Assembly (NCBI RefSeq): GCF_007655135.1
Contig: NC_045132.1
Span: 14,136,001-14,200,000 of the forward strand
DNA: 64,000 nucleotides
From: Punica granatum
Lineage: Eukaryota; Streptophyta; Magnoliopsida; Myrtales; Lythraceae
Direction: 5' to 3'
Below are positions 50,855 through 62,550 of this stretch, piece by piece. The notes below the pieces were generated by a model, which saw nothing but the letters and a program-made list of their open reading frames with translations, was not told where the DNA came from and did not search any database. Numbering within the stretch: the stretch's first letter is position 1; each line of letters opens with the position of its first letter. The position numbers were made by a program, and so were the translations under genes.

Positions 50855-51652
50855 AATATATGTTGGAACTAACTCCGCGTAATGCGTGGAATACGATATT
50901 AATATTTAGAGTAAATTGCATTTGTGATCCAAAAAGTTTTATAAATATTTCAATATGGTACAAAAAGTTTTTTTTGCTACTTAATGGTACGAAATGTTTC
51001 AAAGTTGTTTCAATATAGTACAAATCGTCATCTCGTCATTAACGCCGTCAAGCTGTCCTTTACAAGACTGTAAATTTTGCACCATCATGTAACTTACGTA
51101 AAACATTTTGTACTATTAAGTTACAACTTCAAAACATTTTGAACCATCATGTAACGTCCCACAAAAACCGATTTTGCACAATCAACGTCGACTTGACGGC
51201 GTCAATGGCGAGATGACGGTTTGTACTATATTGAAACAACTTTAAAACATTGTGTTCCATCAAGTAAAAAAAAAACTTTTTGTACCATATTGAAACATTT
51301 GTAAAACTTTTTGAACCACTAATGTAATTTACCCTAATATTTAATCATAATTATTTATTCAATTTCGCATATGCGTAATTTAAATTCATTTCCCATTTTT
51401 TCTGTGTTTATGTGTGACGTTCCTCCATGTTTCCCTCTTCAGCAGCTAGCGGGAGTAATGATTCCAGAATACTAATATATGTTGGAACTAACTCCGTGTA
51501 ATGCGTGGAATACGATAGTAATGTTTAATCATAATTATTTTATTCAATTTAGCATATGTGTAATTTAAATTCATTTCCCTTTTTTTTCTATGTTTACGTG
51601 TGACGTTCCTCCATGTTTCCCTCTTCAGCAGCTAGCGGGAGTAATGATTCCA
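50855..51652 (+). repeat. 180 bp tandem duplication, first copy split by a MITE
   Basis: Copy 1 runs from 50,855 to 51,466 and is interrupted by the MITE at 50,909-51,334. Copy 2 (51,473-51,652) is uninterrupted. Shared phrases include AATATATGTTGGAACTAACT, GCGTGGAATACGAT, CATATG.GTAATTTAAATTC and GCAGCTAGCGGGAGTAATG. Copy 2 still has the unoccupied insertion site (TAATGTTTA), showing that the duplication came before the MITE. Confidence 0.8.
50900..51343. mobile_element. Mutator-type MITE (426 bp) with 9 bp target duplication
   Basis: The element occupies 50,909-51,334. The inverted ends begin GAGTAAATTGCATTTGTG (left) and GGGTAAATTACATTAGTGG (right, other strand) and pair for about 160 bases, through AAAAAGTTTT, CAATATGGTACAAAAAG and CGTCATCTCG phrases. 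TAATATTTA is duplicated at 50,900-50,908 and 51,335-51,343. It is non-coding. Confidence 0.88.
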
Positions 51653-52424
51653 CCAAGCCCCTTGCTAATCTTCGTCAAATCTACAAATTCATTTTTTTTG
51701 GGGCAAATACAAATTCTTTATGTTATTTATTATGTGCAACCCATCATATTACATATTTACCGCAAAAAAATATCACAATAATTAAATAAAAATACTAAAT
51801 CTTCCTAAAAAGATACGCCTAATTATCTTCCCAATACCGACATGTATTAAATTGCCCTTAGATGTCAATGAAATTACAATTTATACCATTGTGAGTAGTT
51901 AGGAGGATTTTTAGTAGGATAATTAGGAGGATTTTAGCAAAATTCTTAATTAAATATCCCGCTTTATATTCTTTTATTAATATTTTTTTTCTTTCTTATA
52001 GACTTGAGAGTCGAGTAAAACCTATTCATCAATTGGTCTTGGAAGATGTGACCTTTTGCTATAGTTTACCAAATGAAATAAACTTCAGTTAGGTGTCCTC
52101 TTAAAAAGAGGATTTTGTAGAGGCTAATTAAAGACTGCCACGTCGCAAGTTGTTGGATGTTTATCAGTGCCGAAATAATAAAAAACTTATCAAGACACTT
52201 ATTATTTAATAAGAAACTTATTGTTTTTAAATATAATAAGATATTTGTTAAATAATAAAAAAACTTATTATTTTGCAAGAAACTTATTATTTTGAATACA
52301 ACAAAACTCTTGTTAAATAGAAAGTTACCATTACCAAATAAGTCAAAAAGAAAGAGAATAGTTCATTTTAGTCTTTGGAATAACCGAATAGTTAGGGATA
52401 TCTTTTGATTACTTCTACTCTTTG
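51653..52424. other. AT-rich DNA with no gene
   Basis: It contains loose repeats of AAACTTATTATTTT around 52,180-52,300. No coding or transposon protein signature. It separates the two CPS-like duplicated pieces. Confidence 0.4.
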
Positions 52425-52506
52425 GAGATCGTGAGATCGAAGGGGAGGGGAGAGAGAGTATGGATAGAATAGAACATACCGAAGACGAGCTCACGTGGCT
52501 GGGGAG
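52425..52506 (-). pseudogene. Duplicated fragment of the CPS exon 1/intron 1 border
   Basis: About 80 bases match 48,537-48,618 nearly base for base (GAGATCGTGAGATC, GGATAGAA, GAACATACCGAAGACGAG), i.e. the end of CPS exon 1 with its donor site and the start of intron 1. The exon part is cut off after about 20 bases and replaced by LTR sequence at about 52,507, so this is a dead fragment. Confidence 0.7.
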
Positions 52507-55145
52507 TCCAAACGACACATGGTCTCGAGTCAACAAGTGGCTTTCAGTAGCACCATTCACTTCCGGCTTATCGGGCTATCAGAAGATATCCAATGTGGGA
52601 CTCTAAGTCCCTCATAGTGCCAAACTAATGAAGGGTATCTCTGAGCACATTTCGCAAATCATCTACTTGAGCTAGAAAACTTCCGAGTAGAAAAAGGGGC
52701 CTTTCCGGCGAGGACCCCAGCCAGTTCTAGGGGATCTCAAGAACGTGGAGCACTCTTCAGACTGTTTTTTGGAAATCATCTTCACCTCACAAGCGATTCC
52801 AAATTGGAAAAAATGGCATTTCCAACGAGGTTCCCAATCCGGTCCATCAGGCGAAATGTTAACACCCGAGGTTAGGCCCGACCAATCCCAGTTATCCCAA
52901 TGACTAAGGAGGACATTTTCATATAAGACTGCACAAATCATTTAAACTTCCCGATTAGCTCCGGAAGGGTCCTAAACGCCGCCTGGCAAACCTTTGGGAT
53001 CCAATTTCAACAAACGAAGAACATAATGGGTTCTGGACACCTTGAGACATTCAAGTTCCCTAGCCATCTTCTAATTTCCCTAAGTACCTGGGGTCGTGAA
53101 GTCGACGGTTCTGCCCCGACAGAAAAGCATATCAAAACGACTGGCCCAGAACGCTGACACACCTGGAGTTGACAAAAATAGTTAACATCACTCAAATCGC
53201 CCGAAACGAGCAAAAGTGACTCATGAGCCTCTAGGCTTTCAAGTTATCAGTCTGAATGAAACACATCGATATTAGGCTCATTAAAATCCTCTCATTGCCA
53301 ACATCGATAATGCGCCGTCCATTCGGGTCATAAAAATCGAATTCGCGACCGACCGAGACCCGAGCCTCCCCGACTACCCAAGCTCGCCTGTGGGGCCCAT
53401 GGCTCAAGCCATGGCCGGCCAAACCCTCTCCCCTCTTCCTTTTTTTGCTTTCCCCCAATTCATGGAGCTTTGCCCCACATCAAGAACACCATCTCATCTA
53501 TCTCTTATTCTTCTTCTTCTTTTCCATGGAATGTGGATTTTTCCCTCCTCATGCCCTCGCAAATTCGGCAACCACCACCTTGCTCATCATGTGTTCATGT
53601 TGATTTGCTTTGCTTCTTAAAAATAATACAAAGGGGAAAACTAAGAATAAGAGGACTACTATCTATAACTCACTCTCTCTCTAAGTCTCAAGCCCTCCAA
53701 GATCTTATGAAGCTCTCTATCTCTCTCCCTCTCAACCCCAAGAATTCGGCAGCCATCCTCCATGGATGAAACCAACTTTGCTTTGCCGAGAAACCGCCCG
53801 GTTTTACCATGACTGCCTACAGACCCAACCTGAAATGAAAAGGAACTTCATATCCCACATGTATTTGACCTCCTGAGTCCATTGGTGACATTATTTTTTC
53901 TATTTGAATCCTCCAAAAACGCAAAGCAGCACTGACAAGCCTCAACCTTCCTTTTTTTTTTTCCTTTTCCGGTGAGCTTCCTCCCCCCACGACTAAGGTG
54001 AGTAGTGCTCACATCCTGGAATGGGCCACCCACGGTCCTATCTCTCCCCCATGACAAGGAGGTCATGGTCCGAGAGCCTTCACCTAGCTCAGGCGTCGCC
54101 CGTGCTTCCTTCCTCTTCTCGGGTCTCTCTTTCTCTTATGGTTTTCTTTTTCTTTTCGGGTTAGCCCAAGGACCAGCTGCATGTGCTCCACATCCAGCCT
54201 TCACCACGGTCCCTCCAGCTCCCATGAGCCACCGAGCATAGCCACCACAGCTGTGCCTTCCCTATCTAGCCGGGTCCCTTTTCAACTCTATCGAGCTACC
54301 TGCGGCTTCCTTGCACCTCCACCGAGCCATTGAGCCTCCTCTCATGCCCTGAGGCGTAGGCATAACACTCATGACCCTTAGAGGAGTTAGGACTTTTAAG
54401 TTTATCATACTTGTGGGGAGATAAGGCGAAGATCGAAGTCGAGGAGTTCGTTTGGACCCAATTTGAGTCAAGAGGGGTCTCGACCCAAGCCAAACGAGTT
54501 CAGTGTAGCTTTCTCCCAACCCAACTTGAGTCCAAGACAAACTCCTTGACCCCGATCTGACTCTATTTCATGTTTATTGTGTTTACAACTTACATCGTTT
54601 TCCATGCCGGTACCGTTTTATCAATTCATGTTCAATATCGTCTTATCCATGTATTTATGTGTATGTGACATGCGAAACTAGTCAAGAAGATTGCACTGGA
54701 CTCGATTTGGATAGGAGACGTCTCGGCCATACCCATGAGGGAGTGGCCGAGACCTCTCCCATCCAATTAAAGTCCGTGACATTATCTTCGATTTCATTTT
54801 GGTTTTTGTTTCGTGTTTTCATGCGTTCCTCGTTTATCATGGCGGAATCGGCCTCGTGTATATTTGTTTAATATCATGTTTGATAGGTCGTGTATGCGAG
54901 AAATAGTTCAAATCGGGACAATGAGACCACTTTTAACCCGAGTTAAGCCATAGGGCCTCTCGTTCATACCCTTAGATGTGCGACTAAGAGCCTCTTGGCC
55001 TATCTCGGGTCAAGAGGCAGCCTCCCATCCTCGGTTAGAACTTGTTTTCTCAATTTTTTTTTATGTAATCACGTTTTTTGTGCTGACACTAATTTAATGA
55101 TTAATTGCTCATTTTAACACGTTACATATAAATTTTGCATGGATT
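52507..55145 (+). repeat. Degraded plus-strand LTR of the same 5 kb family
   Basis: It follows the order of the LTR arm at 55,421-59,105. TATCAGAAGATATCCAATGT at about 52,577 corresponds to 55,690. The segment with CGAGACCCGAGCCTC (53,350) corresponds to 56,725, and the one with TATGCGAGAAATAGTTC (54,890) to about 58,063. Its first few hundred bases are missing, it is highly diverged, and it stops matching at about 55,145. The GC-richer middle gives spurious open frames. Confidence 0.65.
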
Positions 55146-55268
55146 AGGGTCATGAGGACCATGCGGGCCCAGCGGGCCCAAGGGATTCTCGGCCATCCTT
55201 GACCGAGCCTCCTTGGTTGCAGGGTTCTTCCTCCCCAATCACGGGTTGAGTTCGGGGCCGACCATCAA

Positions 55269-55420
55269 TGTACGGACCCGAATATGCTCTCGTCGAGGCC
55301 CGCATACGCACGTTTGGATCGCACAATTTGGGAGTGTCCACCTTCCCGTGGGGACACGTGACGGACACGCGTGAGAAGGAGTCGCCACTAATCATTTTAA
55401 GACCCGAAGGTCGAGGGCGG
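55269..55420 (-). repeat. Terminal 152 bp of the minus-strand LTR
   Basis: It matches 27,467-27,620: TGTACGGACCCGAAT, GGCCCGCAT.CGC, and GTGAGAAGGAGTCGCCACT. It ends abruptly where the plus-strand LTR begins at 55,421. Unlike 27,467 it has no PBS next to it, so it was the outer end of a solo or 3' LTR. Confidence 0.7.
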
Positions 55421-58400
55421 TGTCAGCACCCCATTTTGGCTCACCAATTCAAATGACATTATCAGTAATGATCCAAGCCGCAACTTGAGCAGAATACAGA
55501 AAACGACTTAACAGAGCAGAAAATCACTATTCATCCTCAAGTCGGCGAAATCGGGCAAATGACACATGGACACGACAGAAGGACTCCAAGGGTCACTAAA
55601 GGACAACAGAGTGACTAGAGAGCTCAACAACGTCCAAAATCGGTATTTCCAGCATACCACGTGGACATCCCCATTTTCCGACAGTTTGCTCGACTATCGG
55701 AAGATAGCCAATATTGGACTCCAAAAATCCACTCCAATGCCAAACAGATGAAAAGTGTCCCCAAAGGCATTTTGCAAATCATCTGCTCTATACAGAACAA
55801 CTTTCTGTATACAGACAACTTTTCAGTGGAAGTCCAAAAATGCCGGTTTCTCGGAGAAAAGTTAATTCCAAATATCAGATGCGGCCACGCCCCACAATCA
55901 TACAGAGCACGTGCAGAGCTTCAGATTGTCTTTTGGAAGCCATACAAACACCCTAAATGACTTCCGAGCGACAAAACGGGCATACCCTTCTTCGGAAGAG
56001 CGTAACCGGAGACTGGTCTGATGGAATTACGGCAAACGAAGTTCACACTACATTTCCCTGAAAACTCCAGCAGACATTCTCAATTGGGCAAAACAGACAG
56101 CAAAACCCTTCACGGTTTTCCGAGTAACCTCCGAGGAGCACAAAAGGCCATTTTCAGTGAAGATCCATATCCAGAGGTCCTCTTTGGGGAAACTTGATGC
56201 CGAATGCTTACGTTACACAATGCTAGCCTTCTCAAGGCTCAATGTGGAGTCGTCGGAATGAATCACACAAATCATCTAGACCTCCCGAACAGTGCTTTAG
56301 AGGTCTCAGATATACTTTTCAAGTCCTTGGAGGTCCGATCTCTGCAAACAGAGGTTACAATGATCTCCGGAGCTCCCAAACAACTCAGAAAGCATTCTGA
56401 GAAATCCAGTTTCGGCCTCCTAGGACATCTCCGGCTCCATATTTTGCATTACCGGCTTAAGGGTCAAGTGCCTACGTAATTTGACAATTTATGTCAAAAT
56501 GACCGACGTGGGATGCAGATACAAGATATGCTGTCAGAAGTGGGCAACCTCGCTCTGAATGCATAAAAGGAGCAAAACCGGCTTCCGAGCCTCATACAGA
56601 CATTTGGCAATTTCTCACGGAAAATGCAAATCTCGGACTCTTTAAACCCGTTTCCTCGCGTATATCGATAATTCAACATTCGGTTCGAACCACGAGCCTC
56701 GAATGCGCGATCAATCGAGACCCGAGCTTTTTCCCGATTTCTCCTCTTCGGTCGTGGGACCCACGGGCTACCCAAGATAAGTCACCCTATGCTCTAGAAG
56801 CTTCTTCTTCCTCTTCAATGCAAAAAGCCAACTTGCCCTCTCTTTGCCAAAATATCTTGGAGAGGTTGAGGACAACACTCAATGCTCATCAATGCTCATA
56901 AATGCTCTTGGATCATCTTCATCAAGAACACTTGGTCCACATTCATCCTCATCCTCATTAGGCAAACTGAAATTTGCTAATGGGAGGCTTAAGTATGCTT
57001 ACTTTTGCTTAATTACCCATTAGCTTTGCCTATAAATGGCCCAAAAGTGATTAAGATAAGGACTTCTCCTCTTACACACTCTCTCCAACCTTTCTCCTTC
57101 AAGAAATTCTCTCAAACTCCATAGCCAAGAACACTCAAGAACCAGCAAGCTTCAACACTTCAAAACCAAGAGAGAAAAACCGAAGCAAACCCGAAGAAAG
57201 CTTTGAGTTTCTTAAGTCGGAAGCCGATGTTCGTCATCCCGACTTAAGTTCAAAACTTCTCAAACTCCATGGACCACATGTTTTGGACCCAAGGAGTTCA
57301 TTCATGAACTTAGATTTTTGGTTTGAAGTCATTTGCTCATCATTTCAGGTTGATTTCCTCATTTCGGGCGAAGATCGTGCTCTCGGGTGAACAGTGCACC
57401 CGTAGCCGCACACTCGCGCGCACAGCCGCGCGCACAGCCGCGCGCGCCTCCCGTGCTCTCCAGCCGCACGCCCCGTACACCTAGCTCCCTGAACGTGCAT
57501 GCCCTTGCACCCGAGCACTCTTCCAAGCATTCAACCGGGTCACCCGACTCTCGAACACTTCCCCGACTCTTTCCTCGTATCCCGAGGCTAGGTAAATCAC
57601 TCTTGACTTAGAGGAGTTAGGGTTCTTTACATTATTTGCATGGCTAATGGAGTAATATGGCGTTTTATGCATGTTTAACTTGCAAGACTTAATTTTTATA
57701 CACTTTCTTGTTATATTATGCATGTTCATCATCATATAACATGTTAGCATGTCGGGAAACGTTTGGATCGACCCTCGGAAGACCTTCCCGACCCGAAATA
57801 AGCAAAAGAGCTCTCGGGTTTTCCTCAAGAAGAGGTGACCGAGGCTTGGCTTGCTTTCCTCGGGTTAAGATCGGCCTTCTTAGCCCGATCCAAGCTTGAT
57901 TCCCGAGTTTTCTCGTATTTTCTTACGTGCATGAAGTCGGTATTGTTTTATCGATTCCTTAAATAACTTGTTTGTGCATGTTTGCATGTTCGAATGCGTT
58001 AGTCAAGTCATGGCAATACCGACTTTCGTTTAATCATGTCATTTATCATGTTTGTCGTTTAAGCATGCGAGAAATTATTCGAAACAAGACGGGGAAACCT
58101 CGTGGAATCCCATTCGGGCCATGAGACCTCTCGGCTATCTCCAAAGAGAAGTAACCGAGAGCCTCTTAGACTCGTACGGGTGGCATGAGGATTCCTCTTC
58201 CCGTTTTGAGTCCATTATCGGCTTTCGTGTAATTTGCAATTTACATTATTGTCGCAATATCGCATGAAAATGTCTTTTCAAAACAAAGCATGCATGGATT
58301 CGGGTATCAATGACTCATTCGGGTCCATTCGGTTACGAGGGTAGTTTCGGTCATTGGACCAAATATCCTCGATCCTTATGGAACCGTCTTGGTCGTCGAA

Positions 58401-59105
58401 TCACGAATCGTTTTCACAATTAATGCATTCGGCGATAACCTTAAGCATTAATTCCATGAACGGGTTAATCGGGACGTTCACACGGTTAATTCATTCAATT
58501 TAAACAACTTTGCACGAATTGGACATTAATTTGTAACTCGCGTCGACAAATTACAAAACGGTGTTAATGCCCTTTTCAAACCCTCATATTTTCAAATTCG
58601 TATTGTGTTGTTGTCCTTTTCTGAAAAACAAATTTTCAAATCAAGGGCAAGAATATCATTTTGTGATTTGTCGTCATCTTAGCATCGTTTAAGATATCAG
58701 TTTGGTATTCTGTATCAAAATACAATTACCGGACTAATCATTTCACTCGACTTAACCAAATCCTAGAAAATGGTTAAGAGGAACTCTAGGCTCCAAATTT
58801 AGAGTCAAAATACAAGTTTGGATCAATTCAGTGATAATTCAGTGTCACAACACCGAATCACTGTAAAAGCAATCCACACACAGGCACGGACATCCGATAT
58901 GTCAAGTTCTCATACCAAAGCCGAATGCTAAAACAATGGCACGTGCTTGTTTGTCTAGGGTAGAATTTGCATGCCAAAATACCCCGGATCAACAATTTGT
59001 TAAAACATGTACACTTAACAATAACAAACACTTTGTCTGTTATTAACATGTTGTGTGTTACTTTTCTACACCTGTTTGCCATGTGGGTTGAGCATGGCCG
59101 GTAAT
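55421..59105 (+). repeat. Plus-strand LTR arm of the palindrome (3' end missing)
   Basis: It begins TGTCAGCACCCCATTTTGG, has the TATA box at 57,031, and follows the LTR order to the segment at about 59,080-59,105 that matches about 28,290 in the minus copy. About 1.3 kb of the LTR 3' end is missing. The first 3.4 kb pair with 62,550-59,120. Confidence 0.75.
57031..57037 (+). promoter_or_regulatory. TATA box of the plus-strand LTR
   Basis: TTTGCCTATAAATGG, 1,610 bases from the LTR start. The same box occurs at 1,605 bases in the minus arm. Transcription from here would run through the junction into the inverted copy. Confidence 0.55.
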
Positions 59106-59119
59106 GCAAGGTATTTTAG

Positions 59120-62100
59120 CACGTGCCTGTGTGTGGATTGCTTTTACAATGATTCGGTGTTGTGATACTGAATTATCACTGAATTGATCAAAACTTGTAT
59201 TTTGACTATAGATTTGGAACCTAGAATTCTAGCTAATCATTTTCTAGCATTTGGTTAAATCGAGTGAAATGATTAGTCAGGTAATTGTATTTTCGATATA
59301 GAATACCCGACTAGCATCCTAAACGATGCTAAGATGACGCCAAATCACAAAATGATATTCTTGCCCTTGATTTGAAAATTGTTTTCAGAAAAGGGGAAAA
59401 ACACAATACGGATTTGAAAGTATGAGGGTTTTGAAAAGGGCATTAACACCATTTTGTAATTCGTCGACGCGAGTTACAAATTAATGTCCAGTTCGTGCAA
59501 AGTTGTTTAGGATTGAATGAATTAACCGTGTGAGCGTCCCGATTAACCGTTCGTGGAATTAATGCTTAAAGTTATTGCCGAATATATTAATTGTGAAAAC
59601 GATTCGTGATTCGATAACCGAGACGATTTCACAAGGATCGAGGATAATTTAGTCAAATAACCTAAAATACCCTCGTAATCGAATGAAGCCAAATAGGTCA
59701 TCGATATTCGAATCCATGCATGTTTTGCTTGAAAGACATTTCATGTGAGATTCTTAATTTAAAGGAACTTGCAAGTTGCACGGAATCCGAGAATGAACTT
59801 AAAACGGGAAGATGAAGCCTTAGGAAACCCGAATAACTCCATGAGACTCTCAGCCAATTCTCATTAGAGAAAGCCGAGAGGTCTCATGACCCGTATTAGG
59901 TTCCATGAGGTTTCCCTGTCTTGTTTTGAATCATTTCTTGCATGCTCAAACAACAAACACGATAAATGACACGTTTTTTGACAAAAGCCGATGTTGCCAT
60001 AATTTGTTTAACGCATTCAAACATGGAAGCATGCACAAATATGTTATTTACGGAATCGATAAAACAATATCGGCTTCATGCATGTGGGAAAAATAAAATA
60101 AACTCGAAAACTAACTTGGATCGGGTCAAGAAGACATATTCTAACCTGAAAAGAGCAAAAACAAGTCTCGGTCACTCTATTTCAAGAGATGGCCGAGAGT
60201 TACTTTGCTTCTCCCGGGTTGGAAATGACTTCTAAACTACGATCCAATCCTTTTTCTGACATGCAAACAAATTATACGGTAATAAACATGCATAATATAA
60301 CATGAAAGTGTATAAAAATTAATTCTTGCTAGCTAAACATGCTTAGAACGCCATATTACTTCCTAAACATACAAATAATGTAAAAAATCCTAACTTCTCT
60401 AAGTCAATAATGTTATATCTTGCCTCGGGATACGAGGAAAGAGTCGGGGAAGTGTTTGAGAGTCAGATGACTCCGTAGAGTCCTTAGATGGACGTTCGAG
60501 TATGCTTGGATGGACGTTCGGATGTTGGAACGTGCGGCCAAGGACGTTGGAAGGCGTCAGGCGCGCAGCTGGGCGTGCGGCTAGCGACTGTCACTATTCA
60601 CCCGAGAGCACGGGATGAACTTCAAAGCCTAAAATACACCTGAACCATAACTTAAAGTGCTCGAATAGAAAAACCAAGTTCACCACTGAACTCCAAGGAT
60701 CCAAAATATATACGCCATGGAGTTTGAGAATTTTCAAACTTAAATTGGGATGATGAACACCGGTTTCCGGCTTAAGATCCTAAGGCTTTTCTTGAGAAAT
60801 CTTTTCGGTTTTCCTTTTTTGTTTTGAAGTGTTGAAACTTGCTGGTTCTTGGCTATAAAGTTGAGAGGATTTCTAGAGGGATAAAGCTTAGAGAGAGTAT
60901 GCAAGAAGAGAAGTGATTAACTTAATCACTTTTGGGCAATTTATAGGCAAAGTTAATGACACAATTAGTGAAAGCAAGTGCCATTAACCTCCATGCTTAG
61001 CAAATTTCGGCCACTTAATGAAGATGAGGATGAATATGAGCCATGTATTCTTCATGTGGAAGAGCCAAGAAGCATTAATGAGCATTGATGAAGGCTTGAG
61101 TGTTGTCTTCAATTTCTCCAAGATATTTTGGGCTAGGTGAGTGCAAGAGAAGAGGAGGAAGAGGCCAAAACTTTTGGGGCAAGGGGTGGCTGCCCTTGGG
61201 TACTCCGTGGACCCCACGGCTCAAGAGGAAAGACCGGGAGAAAGTTCGGGTCTCGATTGGTCACACATTTGCAGCTCGTGATTCGAATTGAACGTCGAAT
61301 TGTCGATATACGCGAGAAAACGGATTTAATGAGCCCAAGATTAGCATTTTTCGTGGAGAAATGCCCCGGATCCACATGAGGCTCGGAAGCCGGTTTTGCT
61401 CATTGCAGGTGACCAGAGCGAAGTTGTCTACTTCTGACAGTATATCTTGTGTCTGCATCTCACGTTGGTCATTTTGACATAAATTGTCAGACAACGTGAA
61501 CAATCGTCCCTTAAGCCGGTAATGCAAACGTGGAGCCGGAGATGTCCTAGGAGGCCAAAACTGGATTTCTCAGATTGCTTTCTGAGTTGCTTGGACGTTC
61601 CGGAGATCACTGTAATCTCCGTTTGTCGAGATTGGATCTCTAAGGACTTGAAAAGTGTTTCTGAGACCTCTAAAGCATTGTTCGGGAGGTCTAGATGAGT
61701 TGTGTGATTCATTCCGACGATTCCACGTTGAGCCTTGGGAAGGCTAGCACTGTGTAAGGTAGGCAACTAGCGTCAAGTTTCCGTAAAAAGGACCTTCGGA
61801 TTTGCTTTTCCACGGAAAATAGTCATTTCTACTCCTCGGAGGTTACTCGGGAAACTGAGGAGGGTTTTGCTGTCTGTTTTGCCCAATTGTAAATGTCTGC
61901 TAGAGTTTTAAGGGCAATACAGTATGAACTTCGTTTGTCATTATTTCATCAGACCAGTCTCCGGCTATGCTCTTCCGAAGAGGAGTATGCCTGTTTTGTC
62001 ACTCGGAAGTCATTATGGGTGTCTGTATGGCTTCCAAAAGACAATCTGAAACACTGCTTGTGCTCTGTATGCTGGAGGGGCATGGCCAAGTCTGATATTC

Positions 62101-62550
62101 GGAATTAACTTTTCTCTGAGAAATCGACATTTTTGGACTTCCACTAAAAAGTTGTCTGTATACAGAAAGTTGTTATGTATAAAGCAGATGATTTGCGAAA
62201 TGCGTTTGAAGACACTTTTCATCTGTTTGGCATCGATGTGGATTTTTGAAGTCCAATATTGGCTATTTTCTGACAGTCGAGCGAACTATCGGAAAATAGT
62301 ACTGCTCGTGTGGACTTTGAAAATGCCGATTTTGGATATTATTGAGCTCTCTGGTCACTCTGTTAGCTTCTGGTGACCAAGGCTACTCTTCTGCCATGTG
62401 CATATGTCATCTGCTCAATTTTACTTACTTGAGGTGAATAGTGATTTTCCTGCTCAATTGAGCCCTTCAACTGTATCCACACTCGAGTCATAGCATTGTA
62501 TGTTGTCGATGAGCCTTGTTTACTTGATAGACCAAAATGGGGTGCTGACA
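59120..62550 (-). repeat. Minus-strand LTR arm of the palindrome
   Basis: The first 3.43 kb of the LTR in reverse orientation (start TGTCAGCACCCCATTTTGG at 62,550). It meets the plus arm at about 59,105-59,127, where the sequence GCACGTGC is itself a palindrome. Alignment by eye shows clear divergence between arms with small indels, so the arms have been separate for some time. Confidence 0.75.
60939..60945 (-). promoter_or_regulatory. TATA box of the minus-strand LTR arm
   Basis: The minus strand reads TTGCCTATAAATTG, 1,605 bases from the LTR start at 62,550. It faces the plus-arm promoter. Confidence 0.5.

Larger units (their letters stand above)
55269..62550. mobile_element. Nested inverted LTR block flanked by the 5 bp duplication ATCAA
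   Basis: A minus-strand LTR starts TGTCAGCACCCC at 62,550, and its terminal piece (about 150 bases) ends ..GTACA at 55,269. ATCAA occurs directly outside both ends (55,264-55,268 and 62,551-62,555), the 5 bp target duplication expected for LTR integration. Inside, at 55,421, a second LTR copy begins in plus orientation and runs to about 59,105. The block is therefore a solo LTR carrying another copy of itself in reverse. No internal coding region of the element remains. Confidence 0.7.

Noticed and set aside
54262..54540. GC-rich open frames at 53-55 kb
   Set aside because: They lie in a degraded LTR that aligns with the other LTR arms. No protein signature is present.
57345..57530. Cys/Arg-rich open frame at 57.4 kb
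   Set aside because: It comes from a GCGCGCAC-type simple repeat in the LTR just after the TATA box.
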